In this document: positions 1 through 11,937 of the stretch, one piece after another
How positions within the stretch are numbered: the first letter of the stretch is position 1
Layout of the letters: every line of letters begins with the position of its first letter
NCBI GenBank assembly: GCA_024529925.1
Contig: JAFEUB010001418.1
Span: 248,001-312,000, forward strand
Source of the DNA: Ophthalmolycus amberensis
Taxonomy: Eukaryota; Chordata; Actinopteri; Perciformes; Zoarcidae
Length of the DNA stretch: 64,000 nt
Direction of reading: 5' to 3'
Program-made: the position numbers and the translations under genes
Notes under the pieces: model-generated
The model's database searches: none
What the model saw: only the letters and a program-made list of their open reading frames with translations
Told to the model about the DNA's origin: nothing

Positions 1-1623
1 AACATAGAAGCAGGAATATTCTCCAACCAGAAACGAGAACATCGAAGAGAATGTTTACGAATCGGTGTCCTGTAGCTACAAAGCATTCCCATTTAAAATG
101 TGAATTAATTAACATCCTCAGGTTTCGGTAGTGCCAACAGTACAACATGTGGTTAAAAACAGAGTGGGAGACGGCAGAGTGCTGCAGTCAATGCCTGCTG
201 GCATTATTTATATCCTTAGCCTCAGGGCCATTACATTCCCAACTCCACTTGTCTCCATTGATCTGCCTCAGCCTCCCTTCCCCTCCCACCACAGGGAAAA
301 ATGACCCCCCCCTCCCCCCCCCCCTTCTTCCTGCAACACATCCCAAGACACCAGGACTCAACACACTTGATCCATCAACTGCAGTTTCACAAAGGACTTG
401 GCAGGATGAGAGGGATGTTCTGGTCCTTTCTTTGACATAATTGTGGCATGGCATGCGTCTTCTTTACTAAAGCTTACAGCTTAACAGACTACTGTTCTCT
501 TCTACTGACCTGTCTGCACTGTGGGACCATACCCTGGCATGCACAACTGCTCAGACACTCAATGAGTATTGGCAAATACTGCATTTATCAGTGTTTACGT
601 CTGCAAGGAGCACCAAACTGCAGCCTGGTTGTATCAACCCCTGCAAGCAGGATATATAGGTATTTCCATGTAGGTTGATGTTTGCAGGAAAATACATTAT
701 ATTGAAGCTCGCATCTATTGCACACCTTACATAGTCACCTGACAGCTAAGGTGGATATAAAACTATCAAAAGAAGATAAATGTTGTATGATCCACGGCTT
801 CGAGTCAAGCCAAGTAGACATGTTTTCATCCATCATTCTCAAATTGAAGATGGTTTGCACCATTTTCCGCACTAGCCATCCCCAGTACTGTACTGGGTAC
901 TGAGGTCCTGGGACTCTAGTGGTCTTGGTCCATCCATCAATTAGTAACAAAGACAACAGGAAGTCCCAGGATATAGAACAGGGCATGAGATTTTTAATAT
1001 TCATAGCACCGGGAAATTTTGCCTCCCCTGGTCTAAATGTAGCTTCATGTTAGTCTCCTGGTTCCTATGAAAACATAACTACCTCACTGGTGCATCGGAA
1101 AAAGTTATGCCTCCTCTGACTGACACATTTGAGGAGGATGCATATGCAGGTTTGGCTGCTGTCACACCAGGGGGATTAGGAGGACAATCCTGCCTGCAGA
1201 CATTTTAGATGTGCAGCCAGATGATTCTCCCACATGCCCTGTGCCTCAAACCCCCTGACTGCCAATATGACAGCTAACTGTAGGGTAGAAGAACACCAAG
1301 ACATGTGCTCCTCCATCTATTGAACCTGCAGTCAGAGACAGTCTTGCATGGAGGTCGTGATGGCAGGCACGGTCTGCAACTCCTAATATATATAAAAAGG
1401 TAACTGTGTGCATGCTATTCAATTCAACCAAATACATAAAGTCAAATGGCACTTTGAGGAGCGACCTCACCTCACCCACCCAGCCCAGTGCACGAAAGTC
1501 CCCTTGAAAAAACCTGCAGGGCCAGCACATAGGGAACAGTGTACACAACAGAGAAAATGCGGTAAAAAAAAATATACAAAGCAGAGACAAGCAAATGGAC
1601 GTTTATTAACGACGGGTACTTAC
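1..1623 (-). other. cask: Part of cask intron 1
   Basis: This stretch lies 3' (in minus orientation) of the first cask coding exon and should be intron 1. No block resembling cask exon 2, which would encode the start of the kinase-like domain, is visible, so the rest of the gene lies off the left edge. The stretch contains a short poly-C run near 306-323 and otherwise unremarkable sequence. Short open frames here have no recognisable homology. Confidence 0.6.
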
Positions 1624-1682
1624 TTGCCAATCACCTCGCACAGCTCGTAGACATCCTCGAACAGCACGTCGTCGTCCGCCAT
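1624..1682 (-). CDS. cask: CASK, first coding exon only (partial gene)
   Basis: On the minus strand the exon reads MADDDVLFEDVYELCEVIG and ends two bases into the next codon. It is followed by a perfect donor GTAAGT (GT at 1623-1622). This is the highly conserved N-terminus of CASK, the calcium/calmodulin-dependent serine protein kinase of the MAGUK family. CASK is a scaffold (kinase-like, L27, PDZ, SH3 and guanylate kinase domains) at synapses and epithelial junctions, binding neurexin, Mint1 and Veli. Only the extreme N-terminus of the kinase-like domain is present. The ATG at 1682-1680 has a strong context (A at -3, G at +4). An in-frame ATG two codons upstream (1688-1686) has a weaker context, so I chose the downstream one, which matches the vertebrate protein. 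The gene runs off the left edge. Confidence 0.93.
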
Positions 1683-1688
1683 GGTCAT

Positions 1689-4600
1689 TTAGGTAAAACG
1701 AGGATGCGCTCCTCAAGATATCACACCCACGCGGAGTTTGTATTTTCTTGTTTAGGGTTAAAAAAAAAAAATGTTAGTGACAGGAAAAATCAGTGGCCGC
1801 TGAAATAGTCCCAAGTTAGCCGGCTAGCCACATTAGCTGGCGTCCAAGAGGCTGTCACTCCGCGGCCCCACCTTCTGGTAGGCTGGCTAGCCAGCGAGCT
1901 AAGCTAAATAGTGCCCACAGAGCAGACCCCAGGGTGTGGAGATGTCCTCGCTCGTTGCATGCCTCGGGTGTGTATCTCTGCCAGACACAGGACTCCCTCA
2001 GTGGCATCCACGGAGGCCGTTACGCACCGACCAAGATGCTCCCTGCACCGCAAGCTAACGGAGAACCTCGAAAAACGGTTGGCTAGCTGGGTTTAATATG
2101 AGCTCACACACACCCTGTATCACAGATGGCTTATCCCACCGACAACGTAATGTGTCCTGGCTGCGATATGCTTCAGCTTCCTGAGCCCAAATGGAAGACC
2201 GTCGCGTGCATGTCGACGACTAACTCTGCAGCACACACCGTCTGTGCTTTGTGAATATTAAAATTATATTCCAAAACAGCAGCCTGGACCCGTTTAGTCC
2301 ACCGTTGCTCCGGTTCCTATCGCTGGCTTCAGATGCTGGCTGGCTTTGACTGGCTGTTCCTCCGACTTCCAGAAATGCCAGGCTCCTCCCTCTATCGTCC
2401 AGGAAACTGGTCCGGCCAGAGCCGAAATGGTCCGGACCAGACTCGCACTGTAGCGTCGCTCGAGCCAAGATGGCGTACGGCAGGGGTCCGATTTAGGCGC
2501 AGTTTCCTAATCCTCCTCCAACGGTTGCATCTACTGTATCCCGCGCAAGCGTCGACCATCTAAACCCCCTCCATCACCTTACGTCAGCCTTCTTATGCAG
2601 TTCCTTCTTAAGCTGTCTCCTCCGACAGTGTAACGTATTTCCCAACACATTGACTGTCAGCTGCACGAATAAACAGATGTAATTGTCCACATGGTAGGGA
2701 AAAGGAAGATTGCATATTCCCAAGGGGCCCCATCTGCAAAATGAGGGGCAGTTTAGAGTCTATATTATTTCACAAAAAGGGGAAAAGTGACACATTTGAT
2801 TGAGGTGTTATGATCTTCAACTCTACCCACTGGAAATGATGTGATATCCAGCAAATCTTAAGCCTTTACTTTTAAGAAATGAGTAACATTTTGGCAAAAG
2901 GGACCTGGAGAACCGTGCAAAAGGGAGATTAGTGTGTAATCATGTGAGGATTAAGTCGATTTACTTAGTTTCATGTAATCTTTCTGCAGGTGCGGGGCAG
3001 GTGCAGGGACGCAGGTGGAATTACCTCAGGTGTGGGAAGACCGGCCCTGAGATGTGTTGGTGATGCCCCCTAGAGGTGATGAAAGGAATCACATCCCTCC
3101 CACTGCTCCATTTTGGATATCCTCCAATGAAGTACAGTGCATTGCAACATAACATGAGAATAAACTGAAATCAATGTACTAAATATCACTTTGTAATGCA
3201 ACAATTGATCAATTTTACCCTCTCTTAATATTATGACCTAGAATCTGTTCATATATGTTGAATTTTCTCTATGGAACACGCCACATAATTTAAAATATAT
3301 TTAGGTATATTTAGTTTGACCTAGCAATGTGAAATGTTCAAACCATAGAAATAGAATAGACCTAATATATTAAAATTCAAGATTAAAGCAAACTACAAAT
3401 TTAATAAAATTAATTTGAATACTGAGGAAAAGTCAGCCAAGCGTTTTCCCCAGTGCCTACTAGAGACAAAAAAAGAAAATCTAACAAAAACAGAGGGATA
3501 TACGTAAACAAGTACCCCACAAGGCAACCGAGGTTCTCTGAAGCAGAAAGGTGAACTCATTCATGCAGACAGGAATAAACAAAGACATCTGGTGCCACTA
3601 GAGCGCGCTGTACTCTTATGGCACACTCTGCATCATCTGCGAGCCTCCCCCATTGGTTGAAGCCCCCACTTGCAGCTACCGATAATCCGATTGGCTGTCG
3701 ATGTGGTCATCTTACTGTAATGTATGGCAGTGTATGTGCTATTGAACTGCTCTCCATTCAACACACAGGTGGGGGCACAGTTTCCATGGTAACAGGGAGG
3801 GGAACGGTTTTGGTGGTTGCATGTGAAACTGGCAGCCAGTGAACACCACACCGATACAAATACAAATACACACGTTTATTTTTGTCACTGAGGAAGATGT
3901 GTGCATTGACTTACAGTCATTCCAAGGAGACTTGTTGTCCCCAGATGGAAGGTGACATCACATACTCAAGCACACACACACGTGTATCCGCACATTTGAT
4001 CCAATGTCCTCCAACATCGGTCCTTCATTCATTTCCCTCCTACTTGTCAAACTTTAGTCGACCTTTTTGATTTCCTGTTCTGCCATCGAACATTTCAAGC
4101 TGTACAATACTGTATGATATCAGTATGTTACTGTACAATGCATTCACTCTTTCTCTGATATTGAGATGTTATTTGAAGTATAGGTGACAACCACCAACAT
4201 CACAAGAAGACACACATAACAAGGAGGGGAGCAGTTCAATGCAAAATAATGAGATATTTTCTGCTCAATTTGTGCACAATTACAGCTACAAAAAGTCAAA
4301 AAGAAATAAAAAGGCTTGGACTGGCAGTTTCTTCGGTGGGAATGCGTTCGGAAACATCCAAACACAGTGCCTTACAGCCTGTTAGACTCATCTGAAACAC
4401 TGATGGTTTTTGTATTCCAACCATTTAAAATGATCTAGTTAACCAATCATATCTTCATTAGAGCAGTGTTGAACTTTAATTTACTGACTGTCTAAAAGGT
4501 TGATTAGTTTCACACCAAAAATGGTGTGATGCAAGGTTAATAAGGTATAAAATGCCCCAGAAGAAATAGTATTTTATTTCTTGAATAATATCGAAATGTG

Positions 4601-4800
4601 TGGTTATAATAATAACCGTTATAATAATAATAGCAATACAATTATTTTGCATAATTTCAGAATCGGTGACAAATCGTTTTATTTTATAATTTGTGTGCTT
4701 ATTTTTTACTTTCACTCGCTTTGTCTCTCGCGCTTTACCTTGTTTATTGTTATATATTACTTAATACATTTTATATTTCATTTATTGTGAAAAATATGTG
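1689..4800. other. Intergenic region between divergent cask and cenpl
   Basis: This 3.1-kb spacer contains the cask 5' UTR and upstream promoter on its left and the cenpl upstream region on its right. The segment 1800-2560 is comparatively GC-rich and holds a YY1-like site (CCAAGATGGCG) near 2465. From about 2700 to 4800 it is AT-rich with no recognisable gene. An RFX-type palindrome lies at 3780-3793 and is listed separately. Open frames in this stretch show no protein similarity I can recognise. Confidence 0.6.
3780..3793. promoter_or_regulatory. RFX X-box palindrome
   Basis: GTTTCCATGGTAAC matches the two-half-site RFX consensus (GTTnCC, short spacer, GnAAC). It lies between cask and cenpl, about 1.1 kb upstream of cenpl and 2.1 kb upstream of cask. 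Binding is inferred from the motif only. Confidence 0.35.
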
Positions 4801-4814
4801 AAAAAAAATCCACT

Positions 4815-4927
4815 TCCTGTTTGGATCGACGTGATTGGCTGATTGTAACCGCGCTGACTCCTGGGAAAGCGCGATGTTTAAATCTGTTTCCGGTTTCTGT
4901 CTGCTTCGGCCGATCAGTACGCCAGAC
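4815..4927 (+). promoter_or_regulatory. cenpl: cenpl proximal promoter with CCAAT box and CDE/CHR-like element
   Basis: Just upstream of the cenpl ATG are an ETS-like CTTCCTG (4813-4819), an inverted CCAAT box ATTGG (4834-4838), and GCGCG (4869-4873) followed after three bases by TTTAAA (4877-4882). The last pair resembles a CDE/CHR tandem, through which the DREAM and MuvB complexes restrict many kinetochore genes to G2/M. The CHR core is usually TTTGAA, so TTTAAA is a variant. The assignment is inference from motif spacing. Confidence 0.4.
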
Positions 4928-6889
4928 ATGGAGCGACATCATAACAGGTAGAACTCTATCTTATTACGTAATATTATTTTATACATAAATCAAAACATAA
5001 GTATGTTTTCCTTCGCAAAAACAAATAAAGCATACTTTTGTCAACATTGTATTAGCTTTACGGCCTATATAGCATCGATGCTAGTCGCTCTCAGGCCAAA
5101 TTACATTCAATAACCGAGTAGTTTAATTTTGCCTTGGTTTTCACGAAAGGTACAAATCTGTTTCAATGATATAAAAGTCATTTTAGGAATCGTTTGCTTC
5201 CACTTTTCAATTCGGCATATCAATAAACTAAATGTACCATTGGATGATTGGTTCTCCTGTTACTTTCACAATGGTCGTCAGCCAAAATACTAGTACAACA
5301 GCTGTTTTGTATTCAACTCTAATGACTTCATTAAGTGGGACCAAGCAGTAATCCTGCACCCAAAATCTATCTTTTGAGTGTCAAACCTTCAGCACATATG
5401 GCAATAAAAATGTGTAGTTTAGACCATGGTCACTACAGCTTCACACATAAATACAGGATCATTTCAACACAGTCTCCTCGATAAAGAGCACTGCAATGAC
5501 TAACTTTCTTACTAACTGGAACAATGAACACCAGCTGATGGTCTGTGTATGATTTCCAGCGTGACGAGCAAAAGTAAGAGCTACCGGATGTCACACCGCA
5601 GCTCCTTAGGTGCTGCTGCGTCACGTCTCGGCTTAACTCCAGCGCTGGCGGGACGGAGGCTCAACACCAGCAGGAGGGCTCCGAAGTTGCACAACATCAC
5701 TGTGAGTTGGCCCCGGGGCTGTTGTTCTCCATGTTTTCATTCCATCTAACATGCGTGATCAGTAGCAGCCTGGTACCCAGAATGCTCATCATCTCCATCC
5801 TCTCCTTTCCTTGTCAAAGGAGAAGGTGAGTCCGGAGCAGCTGGCCTTACTGACGAAAACCGAGTGGCAGCTGTCGTACGTCACTCCTCTCTATCGGTTC
5901 GGACACACCCAGCTGAAGAGCTACGCCGGGCAGCTCTCAGCGTTCATTGCTGCAGGGAAGCAGCAAGGTCTGGCAGTGGAGGTGTTTGACCCGCAGACGG
6001 CCTTCAGGGTCTCCTTCTCTTTGGTGCAGGGGATGAGTGAGTCGGACGACGATGCTGAGACTGTCCTCATACAGGTAGGATTCCATAGAGGCAGAGATAT
6101 GCCTTTCAGGCTGATGGTGTCAATTTGTTCCTCCGGTGTTATGGTCTGACTCTTCCCTCGCCCACCACAGATCCACTCGAAGCCGCTGTTTGCCGGGCAG
6201 GACGAGCCACAGAAGACAGTGTGGAGCGGCTTGCTGACCTGCGTCAACGGAAACCCCGAGTACCTGCGCTCACTTCCGGAATACTTCATCTGCCTGCCGC
6301 TCTTCGGCAGCAGTGGGGCCGAGGGTCTCACGACGTTGGTCAAGTCCTGGTTCCAGCAGTCCTTCGACTGCTGCTTTGGCCCCCTGGAAATCAGCCACAC
6401 GAGCCTACAGTGGCTGATGGCATTGTGGACCAACTGCCACACGGAGTCCAGCATCCAGCGCCTCAAAATGATTTGGACTCTTCCAGCTGTGCCACTGCTG
6501 CAGGTCACCTACACGGTTAACCCCGAGGACGCCTGGGAGCTGTGGAGCAGTGTGAGAAAGAAGAGGGGAGGGGAGGAGGAGGACTGTATCGACATTGAGG
6601 AGGTGACGAGTTTCATGCGGGGGCTGATGAGCCACTTCTACAGACACTTCAAGCTGGATCTGTCGGCGGGCAGCCTGAACCAGGTCTCCACAGCTCTGGG
6701 CTCAGCCAAGTCCAGCGGCAGAATTAAGGTACCACCTGACCTGTTCTCATGAGAACATTGTTTTCCATGAGACTCTTACACACTGACTAAATGTATTGTT
6801 TCTTTTTATTTCAGATCTCCAACAGAAGATACATGGTCACCACCCTGGCGCTACTGACAGAGTGCGCCCTCCTCAAAATGCCCATCTGA
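4928..6889 (+). CDS. cenpl: Centromere protein L (CENP-L)
   Basis: Five coding exons join with GT-AG junctions and consistent phase: 4928-4947, 5560-5701, 5820-6074, 6171-6728 and 6815-6889. They encode 349 aa, close to the human protein (about 344 aa). CENP-L pairs with CENP-N in the constitutive centromere-associated network and helps anchor kinetochores to CENP-A chromatin. The N-terminal ~54 residues are basic and probably disordered (RRLNTSRRAPKLHNIT). The CENP-L fold begins near EKVSPEQLALL and includes the blocks TPLYRFGHTQLKSYAGQLSAF, PEYFICLPLFGS and the C-terminal YMVTTLALLTECALLKMPI. The start is the only ATG on the short first exon, placed in phase by the spliced frame. Poly(A) signals follow at 7229-7247. 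The neighbour fundc1 converges on it. The gene looks intact. Identification is from sequence recall of the family. Confidence 0.94.
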
Positions 6890-7137
6890 GTGACCGGATA
6901 CAGACTTTTTATTTTATTTTTTAAGAACAAAGCCAAACGTCCGCTTCTTTTTCTTAAACTCTTTTCAAAACATAAAATGGAGTAATTTTTCACAATATTC
7001 TCTTCAATGAAAGTCATATTCTGGCCCTTTTCACCCTTATTTGAACTTAAATGCAGGAAGTCTTGTGGCTGTAATTATGACTTTCCCCGTTCTAGCGTTC
7101 CCATTTTACCAGTTCATAATCACCTGTTGTAAATACT

Positions 7138-7169
<32 letters not shown>

Positions 7170-7260
7170 GTGTGTATATATATACACACCTGTCCAGCTG
7201 TTTATATATTTGTCATTTATGGTTGTTTAATAAATAAAAGCAATAAAGGAGGTTTGACTG
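6890..7260 (+). other. cenpl: cenpl 3' UTR with GT microsatellite and poly(A) signals
   Basis: Sequence downstream of the cenpl stop contains a (TG)n tract at about 7142-7168 and three overlapping or adjacent AATAAA hexamers starting at 7229, 7233 and 7242. These mark the probable mRNA end. The following few hundred bases include a poly-C/poly-A run (7377-7401) that separates it from the convergent fundc1 3' end. Confidence 0.6.
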
Positions 7261-7426
7261 ATGCATGATAAAATAATTCAAAACAATGATTCCCTTCCCA
7301 GCAGCTGTGGGTGATGTGTGTTGTATCTGTGAGTCACCGGCTGAATTTTAGGCTATATATGACATATACATATATAACCCCCCCCCCCCCCCCCAAAAAA
7401 AACACTTTCTAGATGAAAACTAAATC

Positions 7427-8319
7427 TTTATTTTAAAAGATACACGCACAACCAAATTCATACAGCTGCGATAACAAAATAACATCAAATAAACAACGAG
7501 GGAGTATGAGCATACAAAATGCCAGTTGGAAACCAGCTCTTAAAAAATAAGAAAAAAATCTGTCTAACACTATATTGCACTGGTAGAAAAAGGCAAAAAG
7601 AAAAACTCATCAGCAACTCGTGATCAAATTAAGTGGACTCTAATGTGTGGCTGTCCTACCTCGATGTGAACACGCACGACTCTGCAGCATCTCTAAATGC
7701 ACAATAGCAACGGGCGTATTAGTCCCGACTGCTGCTCCATTATGCTCTTTAATGACGGGAGTGGTGTCGGGCTTGCTATTGTGGTAATTAGGGTGCAGCA
7801 GATGCTCATCCTGTTATTAAAAAGGCAGCGTGGAGCTGAGGATTATGGGAATAAAGGATCTGTATTTAATATTAAGAGAGAGAGAGCACATTCACAGATG
7901 TAACATTTAGTTGTGATTTATGCTCATATGTGTTATTATATATTAATAACCCCCCAGCCAACTTTAAAAACTGAATTGTGTTTGCGTACATGCTTCAATA
8001 GGCACATAAACTTCACAGCTATTAGACTGGGGGATGGTGTTAACTTCCCACTCTGCTGCCTTCCATGTTTATATAATATTTACGTGCGTGGGTCTTTACA
8101 CCTCTGAAAAAGGGGGGTTGGCTACGTATTTACAATGGCACCCACGCATGCCAACTATCGGAGATCAGCGTCCACGAGGCAGAAACACGAGCGGACGGAC
8201 AAACTCCGATCAAAAGCAACGAGGACTCTGTGCTCGTTTGTGGCAGCGTGACATATTCAGCAGTCTGGCATAGATCTGTTACGGGTCCCATGGAACAAAG
8301 TCACAGTATGATCAACCCA

Positions 8320-8392
<73 letters not shown>

Positions 8393-8623
8393 CAGAATGT
8401 GTCAGTCTTTCAAAAAGGAACTCATTAGCTATGATTGATTTGAAACAGGGGAAGTAGAACAATGTTACACCGTTAATACAACAGATCATGCTTTCATTTT
8501 GTTGTTAAAAGGTGAATGGATGCACACATGGGGCCCCCCCGAGAGGTAAACAGCGGGGGAGGAAAGTGACCGATGTAGTGGTGTGATTCACAGCAAGTGG
8601 AGGCTGCGGCGCGTGCAGCGGCA
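7427..8623 (-). other. fundc1: Probable fundc1 3' UTR
   Basis: On the minus strand this 1.2-kb stretch follows the fundc1 stop codon and reaches an AATAAA signal (TTTATT on plus at 7427-7432). A long (CA)n tract (8321-8390) lies inside it. No other gene is seen here. UTR length is inferred from the first good poly(A) signal and has no transcript support. Confidence 0.5.
8321..8390. repeat. (CA)n microsatellite, 70 bp
   Basis: An uninterrupted AC dinucleotide tract inside the probable fundc1 3' UTR. Open frames across it (poly-Thr-His or Cys-Val) are artefacts. Confidence 0.95.
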
Positions 8624-11505
8624 TTAGGAGGCCAGACCCAGAAAGAAGCCGCCGACGAACCCGCTGGACAAGACTATGTTCCTCTTTATAAAGTCTGTGG
8701 CCTGCGGGGGGGGGGGGGGGGGAGTGAGTCCATAAGAGATTAGAAGCATCATACTGTATTAACCAGTTTAATTAATATACTACAATACATGTTTAAGACC
8801 ATCTTATATATACTTAGAATGGATTCATCATAAAACATAGATACGGGTATTAAAATGTATTGTTAATGTGTCTAGTGGGTGCAGTGTGGTCGACTGTACA
8901 CTAGAGGGCACTGCTGGTTTGCAGATAAAGAAATAAACCTCCACCACCACAACCAGGACATCCAAAACAAACATTTAGTTGTCAATAATCACATGTTACG
9001 GCTGCTTTGTTTCCTAATACAACAAAAGTAAATGACAGTCAATTAAAAGAAAGGGTGAAAAAAAGAGCAAGCTTGGTTACAGGTACCTTTACCTCCTCAA
9101 TGAATGTGTTTATTTCAGGGACTGCTTTGTTTGCTTTCTTCTTCAGGTGCTTCTTTGCTTTGTTCACATCCTTCTCCACCTTCTTCCAGTCCACCTGCAC
9201 GTAGCCGCTGTGATTGGCGATCTGTGGGCGGGGAACAAAATGATCATCTTCTTGTAAAATGGTAACCTGATCAACACACTGACAGCATCGCAGCACAGCG
9301 AGTCCAGCGTCCAGATGGCCCGCATTCCTCTCGAGCCAGCTAACACACAATGCTGGTCTTTCTGCTGTAGAGAGGAGACCAGCTGAGCGTCATGCTGTGC
9401 AGCTGGCATGGTCAGTCATATTCAAAAAGATTCAAAACATTATTTTGGTACGCTTGTACCTGTAAAAGAAGGAACCCTCCTCCAACAGCGGTCGCAGCGA
9501 TCTTCCCAACTCTCTGGAAGAGGTAACCAGCACACCTGTATGTGGTTGAGAGGAACACATATCAATCAATCAATAATAGATCCTCAAGCCTTATTGAATT
9601 AATTCAGACAGGTGTGTGTACTTTTACAGACACATCCACATGGCTTACCATCCAGTCACCCCTCCCATCGCGATCTGAGTGGCCACAGAGTACTTCTCAG
9701 CAATCGGGCCGGAGTTGCTCCCAAACACCCGACTCCACCACTGGTGCCTCCGGGCATATTCTGTCAGGTCCACGACCTCGTAGACCTCCTCTTCACTCTC
9801 CGGGTCGTCCTGTCCTGCAAGCAACAAAACGTATGAAGTCATCGATCACAATACTTTGTGTCGCCCTTCAGAATAAGAGCTCATCTGATTGTTTATTGTA
9901 TGTAAATGCCTTGGGAAGCTATAATTAGCCGGCTAGCATCAAATGGCTACCTATTCGATATCCTGCACACTGACTGTTATAGGTTACTATTTATATATAC
10001 TGTTACAAGAAGGATAGATAGATAGATAGATAGATAGATAGACAGACAGACTTTATTTCAGACTCGGGGTCCATACAGACAGATACATAAAAAGACAGAC
10101 ACAAACAATAAAAGTACATAGGCCTAGCAATGCCTTACAAAGAGACAGCTGTACCAATGTCGCCACAGCTGGGACTGGTAGCGTGTGGTGCTAAACCTTA
10201 TGTTGGTTAAAACAAGTATGATCCCATTTACAGAGTCATTCAGTCTACAGATGAATTTGTACATGAGATTTCTTAAAACTGTTTGGAAAGTGTTGACTCG
10301 TGCAGCCACAAACATTTCACGAGCACTACTCCATCTCGGTCTCTTTAAAAGTATTCTCATGGCGTCATTGTACGCTACTTGAAGTCTCTGTAAACTCTTT
10401 CTTTTGTAGTTTGACCACAAGTGTGCAGTGTAGAGTGGAGTACAATATGCTCTGAACAGAGACATCTTCACTCCATCTGTACACAGACCAAACTTTGCGT
10501 GAGAGACTGTTTGCTTGTGCATACATCATACGACATTGCCTGGAAATGTCGTTATCATCAGTCATGTGTTCTGTTAAAAAATGACCAAGATATTTCACTT
10601 CACTACAGACACCAAGATTATTGTCAGACAATTTGAAGTCAGGGAAGTTTAGACATTTGTCCTCTTTTAGTTCGACAGATCAGGATAGCACTCTTACTGG
10701 CGTTGTATTTGATGTCATGTTCCACACCGTACACAGTACATATTGTGAGGAGCTGCTGAAGACCAGCGCTAGAATGGACTAAAGATCACCAGATCATCTG
10801 CATACATGATGTGATTAACCAGAGTATTTCCAATCATGCACCCAGTATTACAGGCTTTCAGTTGCTTGGACAGATCATCAATATACAGATTAAACAGAAT
10901 TGGGGACAAAATTCCCCCTTGTCTGACACCATTGCTAACCCGAAATGGGGCTGACACACTTTTACCCCATTTTACTTGCATACTCTGGTGCGCATACCAG
11001 TAAGCCAGAATTCTCACAATGTATGTGGGGACACCTCTTTGGCTCAGTTTAAAAAATAATTTACTATGATTAACACGATCAAAAGCTTTGGAGGCATCAA
11101 TAAAACACATAAGAAGTGATGAGTTTTGACCTCTGTATTTGTTTACAATTTCCTTTAAGGCATATATACACAAGTCAGTGCCATGTTTGGCTTTGAAGCC
11201 GAACTGGTTATCTGTGGAGGTGATGAAGTCCTGTATTCTGTCCAGCAGAATTCTTTCTAGGACTTTTGACAGGACGCTGGCCAAAGCAATGGGCCTGTAA
11301 TTCTCTAGGCTACATACTTTACCAGCTTTGTTTTTAATGACTGGCACTAAGAGAACAGATAGCATTGAGTCTGGTAACAACTGGATACTAATTCCATTAT
11401 TGCTGGAGGGAAAAAAGTTCTAATTTCAACAGTTTATTGGGGTAATGAGGCCCGTATGCACAACAAAGAAAATCACCAACCTTCTCTGTGATCCGCCGTC
11501 GCCAT
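8624..11505 (-). CDS. fundc1: FUN14 domain-containing protein 1 (mitophagy receptor)
   Basis: Five minus-strand exons with consistent phases: 11481-11505, 9649-9814, 9460-9535, 9093-9221 and 8624-8701. They give 157 aa (human 155). FUNDC1 is an outer mitochondrial membrane protein that recruits LC3/GABARAP during hypoxia-induced mitophagy. The short N-terminus starts MATADHREGQDDPESEEE and carries the LC3-interacting motif YEVV (residues 20-23), followed by DLTEYARRHQWWSRVFG. The FUN14 membrane region includes ATQIAMGGVTGWCAGYLFQ, GGGFLLLQIANHSGYVQ and the C-terminal SSGFVGGFFLGLAS. The exon 1 ATG context overlaps a YY1-like motif (CCAAAATGGCGAC). In human the LIR is YEVL and a Ser precedes the Tyr; here the residue before Tyr is Val. 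Intron 1 (9815-11480) holds a degenerate LINE. The neighbour kdm6a starts 0.9 kb away in the opposite direction. Confidence 0.96.
8705..8722. repeat. Poly-G run at a splice acceptor
   Basis: A run of G on plus (C on minus) of about 17 bases lies directly upstream, in transcript sense, of the last fundc1 exon, so it forms part of that exon's polypyrimidine tract. Confidence 0.8.
10013..10050. repeat. (GATA)n/(GACA)n tail of the LINE
   Basis: About seven GATA units merge into GACA units and abut the 3' end of the LINE fragment. This fits target-primed insertion with a microsatellite-like tail. Confidence 0.85.
10013..11395 (-). mobile_element. Degenerate non-LTR retrotransposon (LINE), 5'-truncated
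   Basis: On the minus strand an open stretch (11380-10769) encodes the core of a reverse transcriptase. Visible motifs are ENYRPIALASVLSKVLERI, DASKAFDRVNH (motif A), GVRQGGILSPILFNLYIDDL (motif B) and YADDLVIF (motif C). The frame then breaks, and the C-terminal part continues in other frames to about 10124 (KYLGHFLT, YCTPLYTAHLWSNYK). An AATAAA-like end is followed by a GTCT/TATC repeat tail (GATA on plus, 10013-10050), typical of LINEs with short tandem 3' repeats (CR1/L2/Rex-like; exact clade unsure). No endonuclease domain is present. It lies in fundc1 intron 1, in the same orientation as the gene. Frameshifts make it inactive. Confidence 0.85.
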
Positions 11506-11906
11506 TTTGGAAAAACTGGTTATGTCACTAGGATGTTGACAATACTAAACCACGCCCACACCGTGACGCTCTGCCACGGTGTTAGAACGTTGTGATCTCG
11601 CTCGATTAGGCTCGTGCAATTTAGCAGCGTTATTGCTAAAAAAATTAATAATCTGCAACTTTCAAACAACCAAGTGTCAATGCATATTACTGAATAGGAG
11701 ATTATATTTTATCAAGTGGAAATTATTACATTTCACTTTATTGCACATGGGTGACACATTCAGATAATACATTATTTTAAAATATGTTTCCAGAATAATT
11801 ATGGTGTTAAAGATGAGTGGTTTGCACGAGGGAAAACGAATATTTAAGATTAAAGAACGTTACAATTCTATTTTTTTCAATTAAATTATTTTTTCATTTA
11901 AAATAA

Positions 11907-11937
<31 letters not shown>

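Noticed and set aside
8230..8489. Open frames of poly-Thr-His or Cys-Val over CA/GT tracts (here and at 15.5, 27.2, 38.9, 45.8 and 46.3 kb)
   Set aside because: These are stop-free translations of dinucleotide repeats with no coding meaning.
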